A DNA stretch of 64,000 bases from Planctomycetota bacterium (lineage in GTDB: Bacteria; Planctomycetota; UBA8108; UBA1146). The DNA lies in NCBI GenBank assembly GCA_016776905.1, contig JADHSM010000013.1:1-64000 (forward strand), read 5' to 3'. Shown piece by piece: positions 1-8,667 of the stretch; within the stretch, counting starts at the first letter, position 1; every line of letters begins with the position of its first letter. The notes below the pieces were generated by a model. It did not search any database. It had not been told where the DNA came from and was given only the letters and a program-made list of their open reading frames with translations. The position numbers and the translations under genes were made by a program.

Positions 1-297
1 GCGTTCGAGGAGTTCATCACCGGGGACTATGCCAAAGCCTGGTCAAAAGAGATCAAGGGTTGCGGCAACATCATTCTCAAGGGAGACCGGGGTGAACGCG
101 CCGGTAAATACACCATCGTGCATCGTTTCCGTCCGTGGACTCTGCGGGATCAATACATCCCTGAGCCGAGTCGCCTCTCCGAGGAGTGGACCAACGAAGT
201 GGAGCCACTCCTTCCCGAAGAAGCAGGGAATCGACTGCGGGAGATGGCCGGTCGCGACGGCTTCTCCGACTGGGGCCCGATTCTGCCGAAAGAGTAA
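1..297 (+). CDS. C-terminal part of an unrecognised protein
   Basis: An open frame runs from the first base to a TAA at 295-297, giving the last 98 residues of a protein whose start lies outside the window. The fragment is soluble and charged, rich in Trp, Arg and Glu, and ends in the sequence DWGPILPKE. I see no membrane segment or known catalytic motif, so I assign no function. A good intrinsic terminator follows within 30 bases, which supports this being the true end of a transcribed gene. Confidence 0.6.
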   Translation, partial: AFEEFITGDYAKAWSKEIKGCGNIILKGDRGERAGKYTIVHRFRPWTLRDQYIPEPSRLSEEWTNEVEPLLPEEAGNRLREMAGRDGFSDWGPILPKE

Positions 298-323
298 TCT
301 TTTTCATCGAGTGAAGATGTGTG

Positions 324-354
324 AAGTGCCTGGAGAAATCCGGGCACTTTTTTT
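324..354 (+). terminator. Intrinsic terminator
   Basis: A 10-bp stem with one G-U pair (AAGTGCCTGG / CCGGGCACTT), loop AGAAAT, is followed directly by a run of T. It closes the gene ending at 297. Confidence 0.8.
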
Positions 355-445
355 GTATCAGAGTGTCCGCAGGGGAGACCCTCAGAGGTGGGGGCTTTTT
401 TCGTAGTCGGGATTCAGGCAGACTGAAGAGAGGAAGTGAGGGTCG

Positions 446-1027
446 ATGGCGATTTCGACGATTTGTGAACATTGTGGTGCTGGACTTTCTGCCCCGGACA
501 GCAGTCTGGGATCCAAAGTCAATTGTCCCACCTGTGATCGCAAGACCCGAGTTCTTGATTCGGAGGGGTCAAAGGCACTGCTCGAAAAAAATGAGCGTGA
601 GAACGAACGATCAGAAGAACGTAAAGCACGACTGGATCTATTGACGCGACTGGAGAAAGAAGAAGCGCTGCGCGGAGGTATCGAGAGTTCTGTCAGAAAC
701 TTCCAGCCGCGGGCGGGCACCCGTCACGGTCGGTTGCGTCAAATGGGAAGTTTGTTACTGGGACTCTCGTGGGTGGTCTTCCTGCTGCTCGGACTCCACG
801 CCATTTTTGACTTTATTCAGCAGCTGGGTCTTTCCCATGACGGCTTCGATTGGGGAAGGCTAGGAGGCATCGCGCTGAATGTCGGCATTACCCTCATAGG
901 ATTCGCAATGCTGCGCATCGCTGCTGAGGCTTGCTTTTTTATGGCCGAGTCTGGAGATCGTCAATGGGATATCCGTGCCCTGCTCCTCGACCTATTGGAG
1001 GAACAGAGCCGACAAGGAGAGAACTGA
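446..1027 (+). CDS. Zinc-ribbon membrane protein
   Basis: 193 residues. The N-terminus carries a CEHC...CPTC pair about 20 residues apart, a zinc ribbon of the short type often found at the N-terminus of planctomycete proteins. A charged, probably coiled-coil stretch follows (about 45-80, rich in Glu/Arg), then two hydrophobic segments (about 101-125 and 140-165) and a short amphipathic tail. The ATG follows a purine-rich GTGAGGG. The function is unknown; zinc binding and two membrane spans are predicted from sequence only. It converges on the roadblock/GTPase operon, with only 18 bases between the stop codons. Confidence 0.6.
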   Translation: MAISTICEHCGAGLSAPDSSLGSKVNCPTCDRKTRVLDSEGSKALLEKNERENERSEERKARLDLLTRLEKEEALRGGIESSVRNFQPRAGTRHGRLRQMGSLLLGLSWVVFLLLGLHAIFDFIQQLGLSHDGFDWGRLGGIALNVGITLIGFAMLRIAAEACFFMAESGDRQWDIRALLLDLLEEQSRQGEN

Positions 1028-1045
1028 TTCCGAGATTTAGGAACG

Positions 1046-1576
1046 TCACTCAGCGAAGAAACAGTCGAGTGCACCCTTGGCAGAATCACCAAACGATTTA
1101 TCCAGTGAGACCTTAGATGCAGGTCGATGGCGGATCTCCTCGAAGATTTTTTCGAGACCATCGCTGGCAGCCTTGGCGTAGAGCCTGACCATTCCGACAG
1201 TGGTCTGATCATCGAAGACGGTGGCCATGATGGTGCGATCTCCGATCATCGTCAGTTGAATGCTGTCTTTTTTCCCTTGGTGAAAGAGAACCGAAAATTC
1301 GTCTTCACCGAGGAGGCGAGCCATTTCACGGGTCGCGGCATATGAACCGGCGACTAGAGCTGCAACGGTTTGTTCATCGATACTGCTGGTGTCTCCACAA
1401 CAGGTCACCATGTGACCTTCCTTATCGATGAGCAGGTTGCACCTACTGCTGGATAATTCGAGGAAGTTACTCAGTACTTTGTCGATGCTTTCGATGTCTT
1501 CACGATAGAAGACGAGTCTTTGATCCTTAAGATGATCGCTATCATTGATCAATTTCTTATCCTCTCCAAGCTTCAA
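1046..1576 (-). CDS. Roadblock/LC7-like protein (distal gene of GTPase operon)
   Basis: 176 residues, last gene of a four-gene leftward operon. The central part (about 25-145) has the alternating hydrophobic pattern of the roadblock/LC7 fold: a helix ending at a Cys-containing strand (SRCNLLIDKEGHMV), a Ala-rich helix (TVAALVAGSYAATREMARLL), then two strands (IQLTMIGDRTIMATVF) and a last helix. Roadblock proteins such as MglB act as partners or activators of small Ras-like GTPases, and this gene directly follows one. The start is TTG at 1576, overlapping the GTPase stop as TTGA without its own ribosome site, so translational coupling is likely. The roadblock call is by pattern, not alignment. 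Confidence 0.65.
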   Translation of the reverse strand: MKLGEDKKLINDSDHLKDQRLVFYREDIESIDKVLSNFLELSSSRCNLLIDKEGHMVTCCGDTSSIDEQTVAALVAGSYAATREMARLLGEDEFSVLFHQGKKDSIQLTMIGDRTIMATVFDDQTTVGMVRLYAKAASDGLEKIFEEIRHRPASKVSLDKSFGDSAKGALDCFFAE

Positions 1577-2499
1577 GAAAAGAAGCCGAGCATATTGCTC
1601 AGGTAAAGACCGATGGCGGCAGCGACGGCAGAAATGCCGACGGTCATGCCGATGACTATTCCCTGACGACGTTTTTGTCGACGGGGTGAAGATACAATTC
1701 GAGGGCGTGCACTCGCGCCATAAGCCACAGACGCAGTTGTTCGGCGTCCTTTTGGGGGAGCCGCCTGTCTGGTTCCTGTCGCACGTGTACGTGTGCGTGG
1801 CGGGGTGGTCGCTGTTGCCACTGCTGTCGTTGAGTTTGTTGTCGTCTCTGCGGCGGCAGGAGTGTGCGTTGTCCTTGAGTGGGGAGAACTGACAGATCCC
1901 GATTTTACCGAAGAGTGTTGGTCATTCAGGGATTGAAGGACCATTCCTGCTAACTTTTTGAGAGTGGGGAAGACTCCTTCTCCATCTCTTGCGACGGCTT
2001 CGACGTGGGGCGCAGCAAAAGAATTCAGGGCTTCATCAAGTTCCTCCACTGAATACACATCGGGCAAGTCTCTTTTGTTGTATTGAAGGACGACCGGAAT
2101 GCTGTTGAAGGAAAGTCCGTGCTCCTTCAGATTTTCTTCCAGGTTTTTGAGACTTTCGATGTTCTCTTCCATCTTACCTCGTTTGGAGTCTGCGACGAAC
2201 ACGACTCCGTCGGCACCTTGAAGAACAAGTTTCCGTGTCGAGTTGTAGTAAACCTGACCGGGGACGGTGTAGATCTGGAATTTCGTTTTCATGCCTGCAA
2301 CCTGTCCCAGGTTGAGAGGCAAGAAATCGAAAAATAAGGTGCGATCACCTTCGGTTGCGATACTCGTCAAGTCTCCCACGCTGGGCTGGGGAGCTTTCTT
2401 GTGAACTACTTCAAGGTTTGTGGTTTTACCACTGAGTCCAGGACCGTAATAAACGATCTTGCAGTTCACTTCCTTGAGCGAGAAGTTTATCTGAACCAT
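1573..2499 (-). CDS. MglA-like small GTPase with C-terminal membrane anchor
   Basis: 308 residues. The first 195 form a Ras-like GTPase of the MglA type: P-loop GPGLSGKT at 19-26, the switch-region sequence EGDRTLFFDFLPL at 50-62 that is characteristic of MglA, a G3 region with TVPGQ in place of DTAGQ, and NKRD at 141-144 for guanine recognition. Unlike MglA (about 195 residues) it continues with an 80-residue Thr/Ala/Ser/Arg-rich linker and ends in a hydrophobic helix (about 280-303), so it is probably tethered to the membrane by its C-terminus. Flanked by roadblock genes on both sides. The ATG has a GAGGAGA ribosome site. MglA proteins set cell polarity; here the role is unknown. Confidence 0.85.
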   Translation of the reverse strand: MVQINFSLKEVNCKIVYYGPGLSGKTTNLEVVHKKAPQPSVGDLTSIATEGDRTLFFDFLPLNLGQVAGMKTKFQIYTVPGQVYYNSTRKLVLQGADGVVFVADSKRGKMEENIESLKNLEENLKEHGLSFNSIPVVLQYNKRDLPDVYSVEELDEALNSFAAPHVEAVARDGEGVFPTLKKLAGMVLQSLNDQHSSVKSGSVSSPHSRTTHTPAAAETTTNSTTAVATATTPPRTRTRATGTRQAAPPKGRRTTASVAYGASARPRIVSSPRRQKRRQGIVIGMTVGISAVAAAIGLYLSNMLGFFS

Positions 2500-2534
2500 T
2501 GTCTGTCTCCTCTATCAATGTGTTGAACTTCCAT

Positions 2535-2891
2535 TCAGGAAGTTTGGATCTCGAGGATCCCACGCAGCTTTCTTGCAAGGCTGCGGATTTCTAGCATTCC
2601 AGTATTCAATTCGAGTCCGGCGTGAGTGATCACTACCAGAGTGGCGTCTTCGATATCGAGAAGAATTAAACTTCCTTCTTCTCCTTCGAGGACCATTTCA
2701 TGGGGGATTCCATCTCCGCATTGGACAGCGGCCTTGCCGATGCATAGGCGTGCGTTAGAAGCGAAGGCGGCGACGACCTCTCCGTCAAACGATGAAGACA
2801 GGGCAGAACAAACCACCATGCCGTCTTCAGTCATCACCATGCTCCCGAGGACACCGGGTACCTCATTGAGTCCCTGAAGAATCTGTTTCAT
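2535..2891 (-). CDS. Roadblock/LC7 domain protein
   Basis: 118 residues, a single roadblock/LC7 domain: helix, strand with VPGVLGSMVMTEDGMVV, an Ala-rich helix, strands EGSLILLDIEDATLVVITHAG, and a final helix. The size and pattern match MglB-type GTPase partners. Its ATG overlaps the stop codon of the upstream gene (ATGA at 2888-2891) with AAGGAG inside that gene as ribosome site, and the GTPase gene begins 35 bases further on, so the three are co-translated. Probably the direct partner (GAP or scaffold) of the GTPase. Confidence 0.8.
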   Translation of the reverse strand: MKQILQGLNEVPGVLGSMVMTEDGMVVCSALSSSFDGEVVAAFASNARLCIGKAAVQCGDGIPHEMVLEGEEGSLILLDIEDATLVVITHAGLELNTGMLEIRSLARKLRGILEIQTS

Positions 2892-3982
2892 CGAGAGGTC
2901 TCCTTGTCACCAAGGTTGTTGAGGAATCGGTGAAGAGATTCTTCATGGGATCCCCGTTGTGAGTGCCCGAAATATGAACTTTCTCCGTCAGATTGGCCGA
3001 GGAGAATTCCTCCACGAGATCGTGAGGTGAAGCGAACAAACTCGCCGATGCCCATCTGTGGAAGAGCGCTCATGAGAGTTCCACTGACAACGGATAGGTA
3101 TTCGATGGTTTTGTCATCACGGCTGGCGGAGTCACAGGTTGCGACGAGCGTGCGGTTGTTATCGATCTCCCACAACTGACCCACAGGGGGTGAGGGAAGA
3201 ACGCGAGCAGGGGAGAGTGCACGATTAGGTTCACTGCCGGTTTCCCAACGCAGGAACAATTCTTGAATGTTGGAAGTGTTTTCAGCGGGAAGTTCTTTGG
3301 CCAAGGTGGTCAACGCTAGAACCATCGGATCTCTAGGGGCCGCCTTGATCAACGGCTGAAGTACTTTCCCTGCCGCTTTCGGGGCTTTGAGAAGGAGTAG
3401 CATCGTGGCGAGATCCCTCAGGCATTCTCCATGCCCAGGTCGGAGCTGGCATGCTTTGGTGAGATAACGAAGTGCACCGAGTCCCGCAACGGCATCACTC
3501 TTTTCTCTGAATTTTCTGAGGTGTGCTCTCGCAACCGCGAGATATCCCTCGGGGTGACAGGGATCTTCCTCGATGGCCGCTCGTGCCCAAAGTTGTGCGC
3601 CCGCACGATCCCCGAGGCAGTCCAGCGCATCGGCGAGCCGTGAGGCCGAGAGGGCGTCGAATTGGTTCTCTGCCGCATCTTGAAGTTCGGGGAGGTTCCA
3701 TCTGAATTGTTTCTTTTCGAGCGTTGCGAGTTGTTCCTCGCCTTGGGGCCATGGATGGAATCGAACGACCCCAGCACGGAGAAGTCTCAGAGCCGCTTCC
3801 GATTCGGAACGGGCTTCTAGTTGACCCACCCATGAGAGAAGATCTTTTCGACCATCAGAGTGGAATAGGGCCGCGAGGCGGTCCTTGTGGCGATTTCCAG
3901 AGAGCGGCTTCTCGCGTCGAGAAGTTCCACCACTGGATTTCGAATTTCGAGATTTCGATTTCCACGCGTCAATGATGCCCAA
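2888..3982 (-). CDS. TPR-like protein with C-terminal roadblock-like domain
   Basis: 364 residues, first gene of the operon. After a basic, Ser-rich N-terminus (1-35) come helical pairs typical of tetratricopeptide repeats (about 100-225; for example ADALDCLGDRAGAQLWARAA and LATMLLLLKAPKAAGKVLQP). The last 100 residues (about 262-350) resemble a divergent roadblock domain: WEIDNNRTLVATCDS, a helix, then IGEFVRFTSRSRGGILLG. It would make the third roadblock module in the operon, with the TPR part as a protein-binding platform. Start is TTG at 3982 after GGAGG; no in-frame ATG lies nearby. Confidence 0.55.
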   Translation of the reverse strand: MGIIDAWKSKSRNSKSSGGTSRREKPLSGNRHKDRLAALFHSDGRKDLLSWVGQLEARSESEAALRLLRAGVVRFHPWPQGEEQLATLEKKQFRWNLPELQDAAENQFDALSASRLADALDCLGDRAGAQLWARAAIEEDPCHPEGYLAVARAHLRKFREKSDAVAGLGALRYLTKACQLRPGHGECLRDLATMLLLLKAPKAAGKVLQPLIKAAPRDPMVLALTTLAKELPAENTSNIQELFLRWETGSEPNRALSPARVLPSPPVGQLWEIDNNRTLVATCDSASRDDKTIEYLSVVSGTLMSALPQMGIGEFVRFTSRSRGGILLGQSDGESSYFGHSQRGSHEESLHRFLNNLGDKETSR

Positions 3983-4165
3983 TCAGCCTCCATGAAACCG
4001 GATTTGAGCGACCACGACTTGTGGGTACGTTCCGGCACTCAAGACTACGATGCCTCCCTGAAGACCCGCAAATTTGGGCGACTCCTACTCCGGGGTCTTG
4101 CCCGAGTGCTTGAGGGGTGATAGGCAGGGGCAACGAATCTGCTTTTTTAAGAGACGGGGGACTCC

Positions 4166-5299
4166 ATGCACGAAAAAACTGCCGAGTTGATCATCGATGA
4201 TAGTGAACGGGAATCCGATCTCCTTTGGGCCTCAGGTTTCCTTGCGGTGGATCAGTTCACCTGGCTCAGGGACTCCAGAGGGAGTGCCATTATGCTCACA
4301 GATCTCGAATTGGGGCGGGGAGAGAAAGAGAGCCGTGTGGATGAGGTGATCAGCCTGTCCGCAGTGGAGAAATCTGCCAGAGAAGTAAAAGGGGGTGAGC
4401 CCTGTTCTTTTGAAGAGATCGTTCTCCAACTTTTGAAGAGCAGGAATATTGAGAGGGTGGAGGTGCCAAGCCGGTTCCCGTTGATGATCGCAGATTTCTT
4501 GAGATCTGGCGGAATCGAAGTGGTCGCACGCGAAAATCCCTTTTTTAGTGATCGCAGAATCAAGAGAGCCGATGAGATTCGCTGTCTTGAGGAATCTCAG
4601 GCCGCAACGGAGGAGGCGATGGCGCTCGCCATTCGTCTCATCTCTAACAGTGAGCCGGGGCCGGATGGGGTTCTACAGCTCGATGGAGAACCTCTCACCT
4701 CAGAGTTGATTAAATATTCGGTCAGATCCTTCCTTCTCTCGAAGGGGCTTCAAATTGGTGAGTTCATCATCGCTCCAGGAGATCAGGGGTGTGACCCCCA
4801 TGATGTGGGGAGTGGGCCGATTCGGGCTGGCGAGACTGTGATCTGCGACATCTACCCCCAGCATATGACTCACCGATTTTGGGGAGACATGACACGAACT
4901 GTCGTGAAGGGACAGGCGACGGAGGATCAAAAGAAGATTCACGCTGCGGTCCTTGAGGCTCAAGAGACGGCGATTTCTCTGATCAAGCCTGGCGCATGTG
5001 GCCAAGAGATTCACCGAAGGGTGCAGCAGGTCTTTGAAAGTGCGGGATTTTCCACTCAGCAAAGAGATGGCACTTGGGAGGGCTTTTTTCATGGGACTGG
5101 ACACGGCTTGGGATTGGATATTCATGAACCTCCTCGCATTTCTCCGGTCGGCCCTCAGCTTGAAGAGGGGATGGTCGTCACCGTAGAACCGGGACTCTAT
5201 TATCCTGGTATTGGTGGGTGTCGTATTGAAGACGTGGTCCTCGTCACCGCTGACGGTTGCCGTAACTTCAATAAAGCCCCTAAGGGACTTGAGGTTTAG
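4166..5299 (+). CDS. M24 family metallopeptidase (Xaa-Pro aminopeptidase/dipeptidase)
   Basis: 377 residues in two parts: an N-terminal creatinase-like domain (1-130) and a C-terminal pita-bread domain. The dinuclear metal ligands are visible in order: Asp in VICDIYP, Asp in FWGDMTRT, His in GTGHGLG, Glu in TVEPGLYY and Glu in RIEDVVLVT. The family removes N-terminal residues before proline or splits Xaa-Pro dipeptides in the cytoplasm. The ATG follows GGGGGA. The SagB-like gene starts five bases after its stop codon, so the two are probably co-transcribed. Which member (PepP or PepQ) cannot be told from sequence alone. Confidence 0.88.
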   Translation: MHEKTAELIIDDSERESDLLWASGFLAVDQFTWLRDSRGSAIMLTDLELGRGEKESRVDEVISLSAVEKSAREVKGGEPCSFEEIVLQLLKSRNIERVEVPSRFPLMIADFLRSGGIEVVARENPFFSDRRIKRADEIRCLEESQAATEEAMALAIRLISNSEPGPDGVLQLDGEPLTSELIKYSVRSFLLSKGLQIGEFIIAPGDQGCDPHDVGSGPIRAGETVICDIYPQHMTHRFWGDMTRTVVKGQATEDQKKIHAAVLEAQETAISLIKPGACGQEIHRRVQQVFESAGFSTQQRDGTWEGFFHGTGHGLGLDIHEPPRISPVGPQLEEGMVVTVEPGLYYPGIGGCRIEDVVLVTADGCRNFNKAPKGLEV

Positions 5300-5303
5300 G
5301 TCT

Positions 5304-6851
5304 TTGGATAATCCAGATTCAATCTCGATTGCGGAGTGGTTTCATCAGGAAACGAAATATGATCGTAGGACGATCAATCTGATACCCATGCCCGACTATG
5401 AGCAGCAGCCACCGCCATGGAAACAGTGGCACTCGCGACATCCCATCGATCTGGTCCCATATTTACCCTTCACTGATTTTCCATTGGGCCCTGCGGAAGA
5501 TCAGGAACCTCTCGATCCTAAGAGTTTGTCAGATGAGGTCGGGGCCATATCCCGCCTCCTTTTCTTCTCTTGTGGTGCGACCGGGTTTCAGCAAACGCCT
5601 TCGGGAACTCAGATTTTTAGAGCGGCACCTTCTGCAGGAGCGCTCTACCCCACGGAAGTGACTCTCGCACTCAGGGGGATCGACGGTTTAAAAGAGGGGC
5701 TCTATGCCTATTCGGTTCCTCACCATCAATTGATTCCTCTCTTTGAAGGCATCGAACTGGATGAGGTCTCAGCGGCTTGTTGGAATCACCCCTCATTCGA
5801 GAATTCAAAGATATGTGTATTGTTGTCGGGTCTTTGGCAGAGATCTCGCTGGAGATATCACCATCGTGCTTATCGAAGAATATTGCTCGATACTGGGCAT
5901 ATCATAGGGAATTTGGTACATGCGGCTGGAGACGAAGGATATCAGGCGACTCCTCTGACCCGATTTGTCGATCAGAGATTGCAACGTCTGCTCTTTCTCG
6001 ATGAGGAAGAGGAAGGAGTTCTCTCGGTCATCCCTTTGCAACCCTGGTCCGCTTCCAGAAGCGTGGGCATGGGGGATTCTGCCCGGCAAGGTGTAAGGGT
6101 CTCGGCTTTATCCGAGATCTCAAAGCCTCCCGAAGAAGATGCGATTCTTGCGCTACACCAAAGTGGGCATCTTCTTGACGATGCGTTGATTTATGAAGTC
6201 TCTGACTTGGAAAGAGAAGGACCGTCGCCTCGATCGAATGAACTCGTCGATGGGGAAGTCGAGGCTCTCGGCGAAACGATGATCGACCTGGGCGGGGAGT
6301 TTAGTTCTCTGGCATTGCGCCGAAGATCGACTCGCCAATTTACAGGTGCCCCGATGGATAGAGGAGATCTCGAAAGGATTTTGGACTTCACTCATCGCTT
6401 CATCAGACCGGGTCCTACTCAGTTTGTAGGCGCACCGGAGTCCTTAAAGATTCACTGCGTGACATCAAGAGTTCGGGGGTTAGAGCCTGCTTTGTGGCGG
6501 TATGACGAGGAAAATCACGTACTGTTCGATGCGAAGTACGGTGACCACAGACGAAAAGTTCAGGAGCTCTGTCTTGGTCAAGAACTCGCAGGAGACGCGG
6601 CGGCTGTTGTGATTTATTCTGCATCTTTGAAGGATACTCTCGCGATAAAAGGTGATCGTGCCTATCGGGATGTTCATATGGATGCTGGGTTTTTAGGACA
6701 TCAGATAAACTTGGCATGCATGCATTTGAACTTGGGAGTCAGCGGCATCGCAGGCTTCTTTGACGACGCATTTCTCGAGTTTTTAGGCTTACCCGAGGAC
6801 CACATCGTGACATATATCACACTTGTCGGGGAGCCGATGCCGGGACTTTAG
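5304..6851 (+). CDS. Double-domain SagB-type nitroreductase-family oxidoreductase
   Basis: 515 residues holding two nitroreductase-fold domains. The first (about 1-280) begins with the SagB-type opening FHQETKYD and carries RAAPSAGALYPTEVTLAL, the segment that binds FMN phosphate. The second (about 340-515) has LALRRRSTRQFTGAPM, the usual start of a nitroreductase domain, and a Gly-rich end. SagB-like enzymes are FMN dehydrogenases, known for oxidising azolines to azoles in modified peptides, but many stand-alone members have no known substrate. I choose TTG at 5304 (GAGG nine bases upstream), because it gives the family N-terminus; an ATG at 5211 would overlap the peptidase gene by 89 bases. 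No YcaO cyclase or precursor peptide is nearby. Confidence 0.8.
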   Translation: MDNPDSISIAEWFHQETKYDRRTINLIPMPDYEQQPPPWKQWHSRHPIDLVPYLPFTDFPLGPAEDQEPLDPKSLSDEVGAISRLLFFSCGATGFQQTPSGTQIFRAAPSAGALYPTEVTLALRGIDGLKEGLYAYSVPHHQLIPLFEGIELDEVSAACWNHPSFENSKICVLLSGLWQRSRWRYHHRAYRRILLDTGHIIGNLVHAAGDEGYQATPLTRFVDQRLQRLLFLDEEEEGVLSVIPLQPWSASRSVGMGDSARQGVRVSALSEISKPPEEDAILALHQSGHLLDDALIYEVSDLEREGPSPRSNELVDGEVEALGETMIDLGGEFSSLALRRRSTRQFTGAPMDRGDLERILDFTHRFIRPGPTQFVGAPESLKIHCVTSRVRGLEPALWRYDEENHVLFDAKYGDHRRKVQELCLGQELAGDAAAVVIYSASLKDTLAIKGDRAYRDVHMDAGFLGHQINLACMHLNLGVSGIAGFFDDAFLEFLGLPEDHIVTYITLVGEPMPGL

Positions 6852-7257
6852 TCACGTTATCGGGCCTTTTTCTGAAATTTCGTAGGAACTCTTTTGCGCT
6901 GCCTTGAGGTCGAAATTCGCGCTTCTTGAGCACGAAAAGCCGATCCCGTAAGTCTATTTAAATAAACGATTTATGTCACATTTCAGGGTTGAGTGAGGGT
7001 GTTCCTGGGGCCCATTTGGGGACCCACTTTCGAAAACTTTTCACCGGAAATCGACCGAATTCTGCAGAAGAGGTCTTGCCACTTTTATCGATTCTGACTC
7101 TCCTATGTTCTGTGAGCAGGGGCCGAGGACCTCGGCAGGCATGTACGAGTTCCTCGATTCTTGCTCTACGCCGCATACGTAGGTAAGTAATCATCAGGAT
7201 CCCCTAAAGGTCGAAGGCAGAGAGCCGGAGATCATGGGGAAGAAAAGGGGTAGACAA
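6852..7257. other. Gene-free stretch before the first porin gene
   Basis: About 400 bases with no convincing coding frame. An open frame from 6989 to 7186 has no ribosome site and no family resemblance. The stretch is AT-rich around 6950-6975 and presumably carries the porin promoter, but I could not pick a convincing -35/-10 pair. The ribosome site for the porin is AAAAGGGG at 7243-7250. Confidence 0.5.
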
Positions 7258-8352
7258 ATGAATAAGAGCATCGTGCTCGGCCTTCTCTTGGCCATGTTGG
7301 TTCCGACTGCGGCCTTTGCAGACGGACACGTTTCTCTGGGTGGCGACGTTCGCCTTCGTTACGAGTACAGCGATAGCGCTGGCCTCGACAATGGCCTGAG
7401 TGCCAGGACCTACATCAACCTAGGTGCGAAGATCGACGACAACACTCAATTTACCAGTCAGGTTCGCCACGGGTACGTATTTAGTTCCGCGGGTGGAACT
7501 GGTGACAACTTTGACATCCAGCAGTCCTATCTTTCGATGGCGGACCTGGGTTCAATGGCAGGCTACCTCGGAGGCTGGTCGCTGGACATTGGACGCATGA
7601 ACAACCCGAACCTCGGTTCTGGTCGTGTCGTCAACTCTGCGGACTGGAATCAGCTCAATGGTCCCAACAACCATGACGGACTCAAGCTGAGTTCCACCTT
7701 GGGTGGTGTGGGATTTGATCTCCACTACTGGGGCGGTAACGACGGCAGCGATTCCAATGCCATGATCTTCAACTTCGACTTGGGTGACATGAGTGGATTC
7801 GCCAATGTGGGCTTCTACTATGTTTCAGCAGGTGGCCCTGGTGCTGCCGATCCCGGTTGGATGGCCTTCAATATTGATAATATTGGTGGCGATGCGCTCA
7901 TGGGGCTCGATCTCGGTATTGAGTACGTCTCTTACGACGCCGATTCAGGCGGAGATGACGGAACTCTCACCTCGATCACAGTGGGCTACGCTCTTGATCA
8001 GTTCAATCTGCACGTGAGCAATAGTGTGACTGACGACCTTTGGGCCAGCGTGAATGGTGATCCGCACGGGACACATGGTATCGCTGACATCACAGCTGGA
8101 CTCGCCACAGGTGTTGCTGACATCGACAACATGACCATCGGTGTGTCGACAGACGCGCTCATGGAAGGTGTGGGAATCACACTCAACTACATCACACTGT
8201 CCACAGATTCAACAGGCGCCGATCTGGGAACAGAGATGGACCTGATCTTGGACTTCTCTTGTGGTTCGTTGGGATACGCAAGCTTCTCCGCAGACGGTGG
8301 GGGCCTTGTCGATACCGATTACATCTACTGGCAGAGTTCCTACGACTTCTAA
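7258..8352 (+). CDS. Outer-membrane beta-barrel porin (alginate-export-like)
   Basis: 364 residues. A clear signal peptide (MNKSIVLGLLLAMLVPTAAFA) is followed by a mature part full of short alternating beta strands, Gly and Asn/Asp turns, and a C-terminal phenylalanine (WQSSYDF), the mark recognised by the outer-membrane assembly machinery. RLRYEYSD near the start and NSADWNQLNG in the middle resemble the alginate-export/porin family. Codon use is strongly biased compared with its neighbours, suggesting high expression. The start at 7258 is preferred over an ATG at 7234 because of the ribosome site and signal peptide. It shares the motif PHGTHGIADI with the next gene. Confidence 0.8.
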   Translation: MNKSIVLGLLLAMLVPTAAFADGHVSLGGDVRLRYEYSDSAGLDNGLSARTYINLGAKIDDNTQFTSQVRHGYVFSSAGGTGDNFDIQQSYLSMADLGSMAGYLGGWSLDIGRMNNPNLGSGRVVNSADWNQLNGPNNHDGLKLSSTLGGVGFDLHYWGGNDGSDSNAMIFNFDLGDMSGFANVGFYYVSAGGPGAADPGWMAFNIDNIGGDALMGLDLGIEYVSYDADSGGDDGTLTSITVGYALDQFNLHVSNSVTDDLWASVNGDPHGTHGIADITAGLATGVADIDNMTIGVSTDALMEGVGITLNYITLSTDSTGADLGTEMDLILDFSCGSLGYASFSADGGGLVDTDYIYWQSSYDF

Positions 8353-8402
8353 GAAATCCGCGCTTCGGGAGCTTCCCGGGGCCCGAATTTCGATTTGACC
8401 TA

Positions 8403-8446
8403 GAGCGGGGACGTGCGCCTTCGGCGCGCGTCCTCGTTCTTTTTTT
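8403..8446 (+). terminator. Intrinsic terminator of the first porin gene
   Basis: A GC-rich 11-bp stem with one G-U pair (GGACGTGCGCC / GGCGCGCGTCC) around TTC is followed by TTCTTTTTTT. It separates the two porin genes into independent transcripts. Confidence 0.9.
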
Positions 8447-8667
8447 ATTCCGATTTCCCCATAAGCCGCATTCTCGGCCTCAACAAGTTTCGGGTTCCTC
8501 TTTACAGGAACAGGATTCCGGGCAGGATGTGGGCATAACTTCTTCGACTGGGTTCGGAGGAGTGAAGTAAGATCTCCATGGCGTTCAAGATCTCCGTGGT
8601 GTTCAAGATCTCCGTGGTGCTCTTTTCAAGAGAGCACGTTTGTAGAGACCTACGAAAGGGAGTCAGT
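8447..8667. other. Gene-free leader of the second porin gene
   Basis: Together with the terminator this makes about 315 bases without a gene. It holds three tandem 18-base repeats (8571-8624) and a short stem-loop (GCTCT / AGAGC near 8617-8635) just before the ribosome site AAGGGAG at 8656-8662. Confidence 0.5.
8571..8624 (+). repeat. Three tandem 18-base repeats in a leader
   Basis: Copies at 8571-8588, 8589-8606 and 8607-8624. Copies two and three share GATCTCCGTGGTG exactly; copy one differs by two bases (GATCTCCATGGCG). They lie 44 bases before the porin start and outside its reading frame as I define it. Confidence 0.9.

Noticed and set aside
5211-5303. ATG start for the SagB-like gene inside the peptidase gene
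   Set aside because: It would overlap the peptidase by 89 bases and adds residues that do not belong to the family; the TTG at 5304 has a ribosome site.
6989-7186. A 65-codon open frame before the first porin gene
   Set aside because: No ribosome site, mirrored by an equal frame on the other strand, and no family features.
8578-8667. ATG start for the second porin within the tandem repeats
   Set aside because: It would bury the signal peptide 30 residues inside the protein. The ATG at 8668 has a better ribosome site.
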